From the NCBI RefSeq assembly GCF_009389715.1, contig NC_052395.1, positions 6,906,812 through 6,970,811 of the forward strand: a stretch of 64,000 bases of DNA, read 5' to 3'. The stretch comes from Phoenix dactylifera. Its lineage: Eukaryota; Streptophyta; Magnoliopsida; Arecales; Arecaceae. Each line of letters starts with the position of its first letter. The stretch's first letter is position 1. Below are positions 10,939 through 21,982 of the stretch, one piece after another. The notes below the pieces were generated by a model. That model was not told where the DNA came from, did not search any database, and worked only from the letters and a program-made list of their open reading frames with translations. Both the position numbers and the translations under genes were made by a program.

Positions 10939-11372
10939 TGTGAGGATTCATGCAGATGTATATTTAGTCCTACATCGATTATGCTGGAGAGATCTAGGGT
11001 AGTTATATAGGACTAAGAAATCCAAAAAATACCTCCTAGTTTGCCATTTTGGGTAAGGTCCTAGATTCTTATAAATGGTATCGAGCGGACCCAGCTTATA
11101 GCTCATGTGAACTAGAGGACACTGCAGTGCAGGCTCATTAAGGCTAACCACAGGCCGATCGTGGTGTTTGTAATTAGATTTGAATAGATTTGGACCTTAG
11201 CCTGACGAGAATGTCAGTGCTTAAACAGAAAGAGTATGTGAGGACCCATGCGGGCATATGTTTAGTCTCACATTGATTATTCATCGGAGAGATCTTGAAT
11301 ACTTATACAAGACTAAGAAATCAAAAAATATCTTCCGGTTAGCCATTTTGGGTGAGGTCCTGAGTTGTTGCA
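10939..11372 (+). mobile_element. TRIM element copy A, complete
   Basis: Two direct terminal repeats, 10939-11073 (starts TGTGAGGATTC) and 11237-11372 (starts TGTGAGGACCC, ends GTTGCA), bracket an internal part of about 160 bp. A degenerate iMet primer site TGGTATCGAGCG is at 11076-11087. The element is flanked by the exact 5-bp duplication TCTCT (10934-10938 and 11373-11377). There is no coding capacity, which fits a terminal-repeat retrotransposon in miniature that depends on proteins from other elements. Confidence 0.88.
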
Positions 11373-11377
11373 TCTCT

Positions 11378-11657
11378 TGGACATATGGGTTTAGTTCAAG
11401 TGACAATATCCCTTATTTCAATCTTTGATTCGTAAACTCCTAGTTTCATGAGATCTAGCTCGCTCGAGAGTTAGATGAGATGGGTATAGGTAGCAGATGG
11501 ATTCAAAGCTCATGAATTGGAAAAAACAAAAAATAATGATAACAACAATATCTTTGATAATAATCAACTTATATAATTAACTATAACAACAACCAAAAAA
11601 AGAGAGGCCCAAAAAGTAGTAAATTGAGAGCCTACTAGGTCTGAATATTATGATAAA
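11378..11657. other. Gap between two TRIM copies
   Basis: AT-rich sequence with no gene or repeat boundary that can be recognised. Confidence 0.4.
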
Positions 11658-11662
11658 AAAAT

Positions 11663-12064
11663 TGTAACAACCCAAAATCTCATTCAAAAAAGCTAGTCGG
11701 ATGGTCTTATTTGGGTTTCTAGACCCAATATAACTATTCAAGATCTATCCAGTGCATAACCGATGTGGGACTAAATATATGTTCGCACGAGTCCTCACAT
11801 ATTCTTCCCATTTAAGTCCTAGCATCCTCGCCAAGCTAAGGGTTCAAATCTATTCAAATCTAATCATAGGCATCATAATCAACCTATGGTTAGCTTTAAG
11901 GATCTTGTGTCACAATGTCCCTTAATTCATATGGGCTATGGACCAGATCCGCTCTGATATCATTTGTAATAACACAAGATTATTTGGGTTATTTCGCCTT
12001 ACATAAGATCTACCTACTGCATAGTTAATGTAAGACTAAATATACACCTACATGTATCCTTATG
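11663..12064 (-). mobile_element. TRIM element copy B, complete, minus strand
   Basis: This belongs to the same family as copy A. Terminal repeats are 11663-11799 (plus strand TGTAACAACCC to GTCCTCACA) and about 11965-12064. The primer site GCTCTGATATCA (plus-strand reading) is at 11951-11962. Flanks AAAAT at 11658-11662 and 12065-12069 match, although the motif is simple. One outer end has decayed from CTCACA. Confidence 0.8.
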
Positions 12065-12069
12065 AAAAT

Positions 12070-12919
12070 AGATTTGCGGTGACCAATGAATGGAAACATA
12101 AGAATTTGAGCTACTATCACTGGAAGTGTATGCAATCTAGAAGCAAAAATGAAAGGTTGCATTTAGAAAAATAATTGGACAAATGTACATGATCAAATTT
12201 GGCCTGTTTGTATTTGTTCTTGTTGCCGGCCACTGATTATTTTTTGCAGTCTTACCCGTTCCAACAGCACTAGTGTCAAGCATGCCAAGTAACAAGGAAA
12301 GAAAACCTATACCTTTCGTGCCACACAACACGGTTTGGTAATAACAAAACATTAATCCGATTACTGAGTTTCAGAAAGCAAGGAATCGATCTTTTCTTCC
12401 GTGGTAGCGTATCTTTTAGAAAAGCAAGCCTTGGCGGGTTGTTGTGTGCGGGCTCCGCACACAACCCAGTTGTATGCATGATTATTACTTGGTATAAGTC
12501 AGGTTTTTGTGTAAGTCAGTTGTTGCTTTAGTCAAGAGTCCCGGAATTGCTTGAATAAGTCGAAGAGTATTTGTTAGGTTAGGTAATAATGCATGAGTCA
12601 AAGGTTGTTTAGGAGTTGTTTGTTAGTTGTGATCATGGGTAAGTAGGCAATGATGAAACAATAATGCAAAATATGTTTCACATGAGAAGAGTTAGTCATC
12701 TATAGAAGCCGATGCAATCAGCCAGAAGAAGACCACCACAATTCCTTCGAGGTCAAGCATGTGGTAGGGGAAGAGGTCGTGCTAAGGGTCGAGCCCATTA
12801 CATGATAGTTCCATTGTGCATCATTACCTCTATTAATCGTATGGATCTCTTGCTGGGGAATACCAAGGCCGAGGAAGATCTGGTAGGGTCAGGTAAGACG
12901 GGCCATGCATGAACCCTCT
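12070..12919. other. Unassigned sequence left of the gypsy LTR
   Basis: No supported gene. A hairpin-capable stretch (GGGTTGTTGTGTGCGG against CCGCACACAACCC) lies at about 12436-12467. A short arginine-glycine-rich frame at 12712-12912 recalls gag tails of gypsy elements but is too weak to call. Confidence 0.35.
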
Positions 12920-12924
12920 GTAAT

Positions 12925-15047
12925 TGTAAGGGCCCACAGGCTCGATTCATATGAAATGGGAGGGAGACTCTCGAACAGAGTCTTCCCTCCCTTATTTCAA
13001 CTCCTGCCCGAATCCATCAAAAAAAAAAAAAGAGAGGAACAAGGGGGATTAAATTTTACCTAAATTGAACCAACCTCCATCTATAAAAGACCCCTTTCTC
13101 CTCTTCCTAGGGCATCAACCGAGTGCCGTTCAAAAGAAAAAGAAAAGAAAAAAAAAAAGGGATCCGTGAGAAACTTGGGTTGTTCGCAATCGGGCTTGCC
13201 GGAAAAGCTTGCCGGAGGCAAGATGAGCACGCTCTCCTCCTTCTCATTTGTCTTTGGGTCATTATTTCTTTGGGAATATGGCCGTAAGCCACCGAATTGA
13301 GGAGAACCGAACCTCCTCTTGGTGGCTTGGTTCCTTCTTCCGTTCGGCCGGCCGTCGCCGGCACCGCCACAAGGAGACGACCATGGGGCGTCGCCAGCCG
13401 TGGAACGCTTGCTGCCGATCACCCTCCCCCTTTCCGTCGAAAAGAAGGAAGAAGAGAAAAAGAGAAAGGGTGTTTTATTTGGATCTTCCCTTTCCCTTTC
13501 TCCTATTATATTTTTCTTTTCTCTCTAGTTGGGTCTCTCTCTCTAAATTTGGATACAGGGAGATCATTGTTTTGAGGGTTCTGAATTGTCATATATTTTG
13601 GATAAGTTTTAATGATGATTTGATTCTGTAAGGAAACAACCTGTTGGATGAGAGGATGCTGAGCGGAGTCCTGCGCATTCCGGTTTATAGATCGTCGTGA
13701 GGGCGGGTGATTAGTCTGTCTAAGTTCTCAACAAAGGGTAAGGATCCTTGTACGCCAATCCTGCATGATATAAATATCTTGCACCTATTTATGTATGATG
13801 TTCTATGATCCAGATAAGTAAGAAGCAAACTAGTTTTATATTAAATTATATTTTGATCATATACGCTTGTGGTTAGTATCATGATAGATGCATGCATGTG
13901 CATAATCTACACCTGCATGATTGGATTTATGGATGTGGTGTTATAGACTAACCTTGTTATTATTGGTTGCCCCGTCACGGATTGGAAACGTGACTGTGGT
14001 TAATCCAAAGCTAGAAATAAATAAAAAGAAATTGATGTATGGATGTAAACTAGATTGTATGAAAAGGGACTTTGGATTTATCTTGTTATTATGGCAGACC
14101 CCATCACAAGCTGGAAATGTGGTACTTTGGTAGGCTAGAAACGTGAAACTATAATGTGCAGGCCCCGCCACAGGCTGAAAATGTGATACTTTAGCAGGCT
14201 CCCTCACAGGCTAGAAATGTGAAGCTATCATGTGCAGGCCCCGCCATAGGCTGAAAATGTGATACTTTGGCAGGCTCCCTCACAGGCTAGAAATGTGGAG
14301 CTATCATGTACAGGCCCCGCCACAGGCTGAAAATGTGATACTTTGGCAGACCCCCTCACAGGCTAGAAATGTGGAACTATAATGTGCAGGCCCCGCCACA
14401 AGCTGAAAATGTGATACTTGGCAGCCCCACGACAGACTGAGAAATGTGACCGAGATTTACCCAAAGTCGTTAAGATAATTGATTTGGATCAAGTTGAAGA
14501 AAAGGCATTAAAATCATAATAAAGATTTATGAGTTATCATATACTATATCATTCTTGTGTGGCTGGACTTTTATTGATATTTGACATAATACTTATATTG
14601 ATTATTTAAGCCTTTTGATAGCCGGTTTATGATTTCATGAATTGTCCATCGATTTGTCGTGGTTTTTAAATTCATATTACTATTATGTTGGTATAAATAT
14701 GTAGTGGTTCTTACTGGGCTGTAAAGCTCACCCCCCTTCTTCTTTCTCTTTTCAGAGTTGCAGGATGCATAGACATGGATGGGTTGGGCGCGGAGCGCGA
14801 GTATCAGAGTTATTAGTTAGTTTGTTTGTTTATCTTTCTTTGATGTCGACAAGTATTTGAAGATCTTGTAATTGAACTAATTTGATTATCTAGACATGTT
14901 GGATTTATTTATTCAAATTAAGTGATTAACTATAGAATTGTCGGATTTTTTGTTCGTCTTAGGCCTTGCATAATCTTTAGGGCATTATTCTAGGGCTCAT
15001 GCGGCCGGTCGCGTATCGGATCCGGGTACTAGGTTCGGGGCGTGACA
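12925..15047 (+). mobile_element. Probable solo Ty3/gypsy LTR (2123 bp)
   Basis: Starts TGTAAGGGCCCACAGG and ends GGGGCGTGACA. The 5-bp flanks GTAAT at 12920-12924 and 15048-15052 are identical. A TATAAAAG box is near 13082, and the phrase ACTGGGCTGTAAAGCTCACC near 14715 is typical of gypsy LTRs. No internal region or second LTR adjoins it, so it is best read as a solo LTR. The right flank enters a TRIM copy (15053-15337), but the matching left part of that TRIM is not seen. The short frames around 13081-13631 lie inside the LTR and are not genes. Confidence 0.75.
14085..14455. repeat. Minisatellite of 76-bp dimeric units within the gypsy LTR
   Basis: CAGGCCCCGCCA recurs at 14159, 14235, 14311 and 14387, an exact 76-bp spacing. 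Each unit has two related halves of about 36 and 40 bp, one with GGCTGAAAATGTGATAC and the other with GGCTAGAAATGTG. A degenerate unit precedes the array. Confidence 0.9.
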
Positions 15048-15052
15048 GTAAT

Positions 15053-15337
15053 AGCCCATTGTAGCTTCCTCATTAGGCTAAAGGTCCAAATTCAATCAAA
15101 TCCAACCATAAACACCAAAATCAACTTATGGTCTGCCCTAAAAGAGCTCCTGCTGTAGTGCCCCCTTATCTACATGGGCCATGGATCGCATCCATGCTGA
15201 TACCATTTATACGATCCACAATCTCACTAAAAAGGAATAGCTAGAAGATGTTATTTGGATTCTTTGGTCCTATATAAGTATCTAAGATTTCACATAAACG
15301 ATGTGAAACTAAATACATGCCAATACGAACTTTCACA
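15053..15337 (-). mobile_element. TRIM copy C, truncated by the gypsy LTR
   Basis: The internal region and primer site (about 15194-15205, GCTGATACCA) and one terminal repeat (about 15208-15337) match copies A and B. The other terminal repeat is absent on the left, where the gypsy LTR begins. Confidence 0.7.
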
Positions 15338-17574
15338 ATAATATTTTATGACAGTCAAATTCTAAATTACTTTCCAGCAAAATAGGGAGACAAGTAGATG
15401 AATTTTAAGTCTCCAAACTAAGGACGTATGAACAATAGATGGAATACAGTTATGAAATGCATGTAGAGATAACTGACTCTTCCATTAAATATATCCATTT
15501 TCTAGATTATATTTTATTTTAATATTATTAGTCTTCTAAATTCAGTTATTTTTATCAGTTAAATATTTATTCGAGTCTTGAACGGATATATAATTCAAGC
15601 TTGACACAAGATTGAACTTATCCATAGTTGATTAAACATGATCAAGCTAATCATTTAAGCTTGCCTGTGGCTCGATTCTAATTTAAGCTCAATATGAATA
15701 AATGAGTAGATAGATTGATCGATTTTAATTATTTATTATATATAAAAATGTAATTTTATATTTTATATTTGTTTAATGATTAATACAATGTATTAAATAG
15801 CTTGAGTTCCAGTTAAAAATAAATTACTGGTTCTGGTTTACAGCCTGAGACATGCTAGAGTTATTCCTGGCTCGCTGGGAGCTCGGCCCACCTACACTTC
15901 CATTTCCTTATGCCGTTGCTTGATGGGCTGTGTGATTTACCTGCAGGCTGAAATTTTGAAATATAGACATAAAAGGTCCCTGATTTGAAGGATAATTAAG
16001 ATGGAGTAATGGACTATGTATTCTTTCCTTTTGGTTCATTGCTTCTGGCTGTTACATATATTTCTTTAGATGATGATGACCATGACTTTGTATTCATTAA
16101 ATCATCTAGAAGACTTGTAGTTTGAAGGATGTGTCACATCCCTATATAACTCATCTTTAGTCCTTTTTGTAAAGAAAGAACGGCATTTCTATAGTCAATA
16201 AACGAGAAACAAATACTGAAAAAGTAAACTGAACTTTAAATTGTAGTATTTTTACTAATGGCGCTAACATTTAATATTTTACCTTCGTATCTTTAGTTTT
16301 AATCAACTGAAACATCACTCGTAGCAACAGGCCTTATCCTATCCACCGAGGTAGGCTCTAGGAATCCATTTCCCTTTTGTATGCTCCTGTTATAAGCAAC
16401 ATCCACTATTTGATGCAAGCAATTTTTCATCCATTCTCCCAACTTCCATCTACGTCTACAGGGAGGCCAAAAAAATAAAAGAAGTAGACTATTTGGTTAG
16501 AACGGAAATGGTGTGGATAATGGTATAATATGTGGCATCACCTCAGGACACTTCAAAATCTAGTTTTCATTTCTAGCAATTACCTAAAAATAGTTTTATT
16601 CTAAACTCTTGTGCCATAATGAAAATAAGCCACAGTTTGGGCTGGATCTTGGTTTCACTGAATTACAAACTAAGAACTGAGATAGGTGACTCCTCAGCTG
16701 GCTGAGGATAGTATATATCCAGATCTTCTTGCATACTGGACTAGCTAGGATTGTGAGAACTTGCAATCAATTAACTTTTGCTTTTTCTCTCGAAATTTAA
16801 CCATCGGCCTATGTTTTAGAATTTAACTTCTCAACTTCCTGGACTGGTTGTTCAAACCCTTCTTTTGCCTATTTTTTTGTTATGTTATGATTCTATCATG
16901 TACTTTTTTTTTTAATCTTGTACTTTGCGCTTTCTCATTTTCCTAATGAAATGTTAATTAGGTTTCTCTCTGCAAATGAAAGGAGGCTAAAAAAACAACT
17001 TCTACACCCGCCAAGGGATGCCATTCGCACACTCTGAAAGCTACAGGCCTATGTCAACTCACAAGTGTGAGTAGACCTCCAGTTTTGTTTTTGGTTGACT
17101 CCAGTTGATAAGATCAACTTGGGTTGGATGTCAACTCTCCAACCTATGAAAACAATTTTGGAAGCCTTAATGATAACAATTAATGTTGAAGCAAAGTGCA
17201 CTTCTATGACAAGCAACTTCTATTATTCAGTAAATTACAGACAAATTGTGAACCAGTTTGTGTCCCACCGGGTCGCAGAATAGTATCCTGCAATATAAAA
17301 AGATATCCAAGGTATATAATTTTGTATATGTACCCTTTGTCGTCCTGCCACATTGTCATCAGATCGGGGTGCCAAGGCCTAAAGTTTGAAGTTCCTTCCA
17401 TTCCTTCCTTTTAGGACTCGTCAGCGCCGTAAATGTCAAGGGACAAAAAAAAAAAGACTTCAAATCGGTTTGGGTCGTCATCAGCATGGTTCTTACGTAG
17501 GGCTTTTACCGGGCTTAAATAGGGTGAGTCTAATTAATATCTTGTTTTTTTTTTTGTTTTTTTTATTGCAACAT
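15338..17574. other. Intergenic, no gene recognised
   Basis: AT-rich sequence with short random frames. No conserved domain, tRNA or complete repeat was recognised. Part of 15590-15720 has the TTAAGCTTG/CAAGCTT-type phrasing common in degenerate plant repeats. Confidence 0.4.
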
Positions 17575-17579
17575 GTATT

Positions 17580-17949
17580 TGTGAGTACCGTGCTAATTTA
17601 GTTTCCATATTAATTATTCGTTGGATAAATTTTGAATATTTACATAAAATCAAAAAATCTAAATAATATCTTTTGGCTAATTTTTTTAGGTGGGCACCTG
17701 TCTTGTTACAGTATTACTATAATAAATACCACGAGCCAATCACGATACTTGTGATTAAATTTTAATGGATTTGAACTCGACGAAAACGTCAGAGCTTAAA
17801 CAAGAATAGTAAGTGAGGACCCATGCGAACGTGTGTTTAGTTTCCATATTGGTTATTCATTGGATAGATTTTAGATACTTATACAGGATCATAAAGCATA
17901 AATAATACTTTCAGCCTAGTCTTTTAATGTGAGGTCTTGGCTTGTTACA
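17580..17949 (+). mobile_element. TRIM copy D with altered primer-site region
   Basis: Terminal repeats are 17580-17710 (TGTGAGTACC to TTGTTACA) and about 17812-17949 (GTGAGGACCC to TTGTTACA). GTATT flanks the element at 17575-17579 and 17950-17954. The usual primer site after the first repeat is missing; instead a stretch resembling the 3' flank (GTATTACYAT, about 14 of 18 matches) follows both repeats. The rest of the internal region matches copy A. Confidence 0.75.
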
Positions 17950-17954
17950 GTATT

Positions 17955-20052
17955 ACCATGGCAAATAGAATTATTTGCTCGTAAGAAGATTTAGGTTGCC
18001 TGTTGCATTTAGCTAATAAAAAATAGGAGTTCTTATGATTGATCCCAAAATATATGAAGGCGGATCTCCTACCTTCTTCTGTAGAAAGGTATCTCCTACT
18101 TTTTCGAGAGATATGCCTAAGGGATTTTATGAGATGTTAAAGTAGAAAATAAGTTACTGGTCCACGAGAAAGAGGAGGAAAGTAGAGGTTGAAAGGAAAC
18201 AGAACCATCCTAATGGCTCTCAAAACAGGGCAACTCCTCGTACGCCAATCTTCTTGGGAAGCAGCTTCACTCCTCCCTTTTTCTCGAACTAGAGAAATCC
18301 AGCATTTTAGCATCTGCTTGACTTCGTGAATTGGATCCATCACACTGGTATTAGCACAAAAGGAATCTCCTACTATTTTTTTAGTTCTATTCTTTAGTTC
18401 ATAAGGTGTTGGTGGTTAGGGGAGGGGATACTTGGATTAATTACCTCTATAGTTGTTTGGATTGCTTGAGATGTTTAAGTAGTTTTTAGTGTTACGTAGG
18501 ATTTTTCTTTTTCATGGTCATTTTTCTGTAAAGAAGGATGTAACTGAGGGTTTCTCTTGTTATACAATGTTTGTTGATTTCTCGAGTATGTTCAGCTTCG
18601 AGCTTTTCTTTTATGGTGGTCTTTGCTTACTGTTGTAGAATGGCCATTGGTGTCCCTTTGGGGTATATGTGAGATAAGTTTTTCTTATTTCTATGTTGTT
18701 TCTGCTGAAAGGTGACATTCCCCTAGAAGAGCACATCAGAAAGCAAAATGGAGCATTGTTTATCCAGTCGCTCATTGAAAATTTTAATCTCTCTGAAATT
18801 CGAACATAGGAGATGATGTCTGATCTGTGAAATGACCTCTAATGGTGTATAGCGAAAACTTGTCACGTAGGCATTCTTTGACTGTTTCATCTGCCTTGTA
18901 TTGGGAAACTTTGCAGCCATGCAAAATAGGCAGTGAAATAAAAGAATGATAGCAAAATGATAAGTATGTATCTTTTTTTTTATTTGAATTTTATTGGAGA
19001 AAGCTGCCAGCGACTTTTGAAGAGCCTCTTCTGATAGTGTGATGCAATGATCCAAAGTTATTGGCTTCGTTTATTTTGCAGACAATCACGATCAGAGAAG
19101 ACTTCTCCTGCGACTCCCCTCCAATAATATCAGCGGAAGTCTCGTAACTTGATTAGGAAAATGAGGTGATAACGAATAATGACAGAGAGATGGACAGGTC
19201 ATATCAGCTGAAATAATCTAAGAATCAAAGTCAACACCTCCCTTCATGTTTGTTTATTAAATTTTCAGAAGATCATTAGGAAACAAGCAAGAAATGTATC
19301 CTTTGTTGCATCAATCATTGCTATTTGTATAATATCACGCTTCTCAACTTGTCTGTGGTGCTTGGCATGATCACCATACGTGTCTTTATCTAAATTTGGC
19401 TTTGACTTGCTCAAAGGCAACAGAAAGTAAGGCTTATGAGGTCATTGCGTTACATACTTGGATCCATATATAACATTTTCCAGCAGGAGTCTGGAAATTC
19501 AAAACATCATTTGATGATGATTTAATGGCCTTCTTTGTGACTGCAGTTGAAATGGGATTGTTGGAGTAGAACTGTGACATCTTATTGGAGATTAAATAAG
19601 ACTTTATTTTGTTTTGTCTTCTTTGTGTGCATGCAGCTATAACACCGCTAAGGTCTCTGTCAATTTGCAGATCAAACTTTTATTCTCTTCAGCCTTGGAC
19701 GTGCAACTGAATACCTAGAGGTGCAGCACTTCGATGGGTCATCTTGTTTCTGATGAAGCTGAAAATAAGAAAATGGACATCACCAGCTTTCCTTCGTTGC
19801 GCCACCGGACTGAGAATGAGCCATATGTTTCCAGATGACCCTTTACGCCAATACAGGGACCAACCAAGATCGAGAAAGTTCATCCTAGGCCTAGCATACT
19901 TGTTTCTAATTTTAGACTGGGAAAGAGGCTACAACTTAGCCAAGTTCTGTTGAAATCTCCACTTGTCCCAAAAGCTTAAGCAAGACCTCTGCTCTGATAT
20001 CATATTGAAATCTCTATTTATCCCAAAAGCTTAAGCTAATAGGATGAGATAG

Positions 20053-20111
<59 letters not shown>

Positions 20112-21982
20112 TTTCTTGTAAGTTCGAAGGAGACATGATTGCAGAAAATAAATAGTGTTATAATAAATAAATTTATTATACACCATATTATAAGATATAA
20201 ACCTAAACTAAGTTTGAATCCTCACTGGTTACTAGCGTCCGGTTGAATCAATGACCACAAACTGACGCACCTAAGAACTTGGACTGTTGAATTGGGGCCT
20301 CCACTTCAAACCCAAGCTGGAGAGGATTCCGCCTCGGCCAAACGCAACCAAAAAGATCCTCACGAGAATGTCCTGTAAAACGTTATGTCCGTCTCAACTA
20401 CTGTCCACTATCTCTCGATCTCCATTCCCCACTCCTCCATCGTATCTCTTATATTGTACTCATCGTTCCGGCTTCTGACCAGCTAGGATGGAAGCTGAGT
20501 TCAGGTATATACCTTGGGAGATCGTCCTCACGGTTCGGATTGCATCTTTCGCAAAAAAAAACCAGTGACCTTCTTTTGCATCTGTTGGATTGTATTATGT
20601 ATAAATTTTAAAGCACTTCAAACTCTACATTTAATCGAGGGTTTAGAGCCATCAAATTTTTTTTAAAAAAATAAAAAATTATTTTTTTCAAAATTAGCTT
20701 TTTAAAAAAATATTTTGATGATTTTTTTTCCTGCGATCCAAACAAGTCTAAAATTTAGAGCCATAAAAAATGTTTGCCTTGAGATAAATTATTCAGAAAA
20801 TTTCTCTTTTTAAAGTGACTGAAAATAGAAAAGGCCATAACTTTATGATTTATTTTTTCTCTTGCGAAAGGTACCTTCGTGAGGTCTCCATTCATAAATG
20901 ATTCTTCTCGACACTTTTATTAATTTCTTTTAAGAACGATGCTAGGATTGACTTTTTCCTATCTCATTGATGTCAGACGAAAAAGTAATACAGAATCAGC
21001 TATTTCATTTAATTTATCCCATTAATTGATCTGACATATGTTATCTATTTGAAAATTTTTATTGCTACAATCTAGCAATACATAAATGACAAGTGTAGTA
21101 ACCGGTAACTATTGGGTCTACGAGATCATGGAATATATTAATCATATGGACAACGAGTTCAAACGATAATTAAAATACTCTTTTCTTCTCAAACTGTAAT
21201 GCTTTTGTTCTGTTAGATTCTATGTTATTTTATCACGAGAAGTTAAATATTAAGTAATGTGGCTACCATCTTAATACTTAACTGTAAAATTATAGACTCA
21301 TTGAAGCTTAGGATAGAGACTGGGGTGGAGCTGAAAACAATTTGGACTGATTTGAGTCATGCTCGGTGTATACTGCAAACCAATACCAACCTACTCAACA
21401 CCACTCTCTGTTTTAGAACATATGGGGCATGGCCAATGACGACATTATTTTTAAGACAAATCGCGTCTATAGAAAATCCAATGAGCGGTGTTCTTTATGG
21501 CAAATTACTTCGAAAAGATTCTTTAGACGGATGAGGAAGAGCTGTTCAAGATGTTATGTGACTTGTTATGATGTATTTATATTAGATTTATATAAGTTGT
21601 CCATTATAGAAAAAAGAAATCTTAGGGTAGAGCCAAATGGCATCCAACATCTCTTGGAGAATATAAATTTGGGCATGCCCAAGGTGCAAAAAAATAGAAT
21701 ATTTAAATTAATAATTTTTTATTTGGAATATAATGGAGAGAATAATCTAAATTAATTATGGATCATATTATACTTTTTCTCCTTGCAAGGGGCAAAATTC
21801 CTTTGGATACAACTCTGAAAACAAAGAATGATTGTAAAATAATTATTGAGCACAATTAGGATTTAAAAAACGTGTCTTAGAAAAAGTTTAAAAAAAATTT
21901 TAAAAAAAAGCTATGGCGGCGTCCGGTAGAAGCCGCTTAAAGCCCCCTCTCCCGTAAGAAAAGGGAGAAAACAGACCGTCTA
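17955..21982. other. Intergenic DNA upstream of VTE6
   Basis: No supported gene. A phrase ending CCCAAAAGCTTAAGC occurs twice (19957-19980 and 20008-20036) beside GCTCTGATATCATA, which resembles an LTR-element primer-site junction, and is followed by a TA microsatellite. The last 100 bases before the VTE6 start contain no clear TATA box. Confidence 0.4.
20056..20106. repeat. TA microsatellite
   Basis: About 25 uninterrupted TA units, next to the LTR-like phrase at 20008-20036. Confidence 0.95.

Noticed and set aside
12436..12467. Terminator-like GC hairpin
   Set aside because: An intrinsic terminator has no meaning in plant nuclear DNA; the imperfect inverted repeat is probably chance or repeat-derived.
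13081..13631. Several overlapping frames of 87-127 aa on both strands
   Set aside because: They lie within the gypsy LTR leader near its TATA box and have no conserved domain.
21259..21755. Two frames of 91 and 108 aa upstream of VTE6
   Set aside because: No domain or codon pattern recognised, frames overlap each other, and no splice model extends them.
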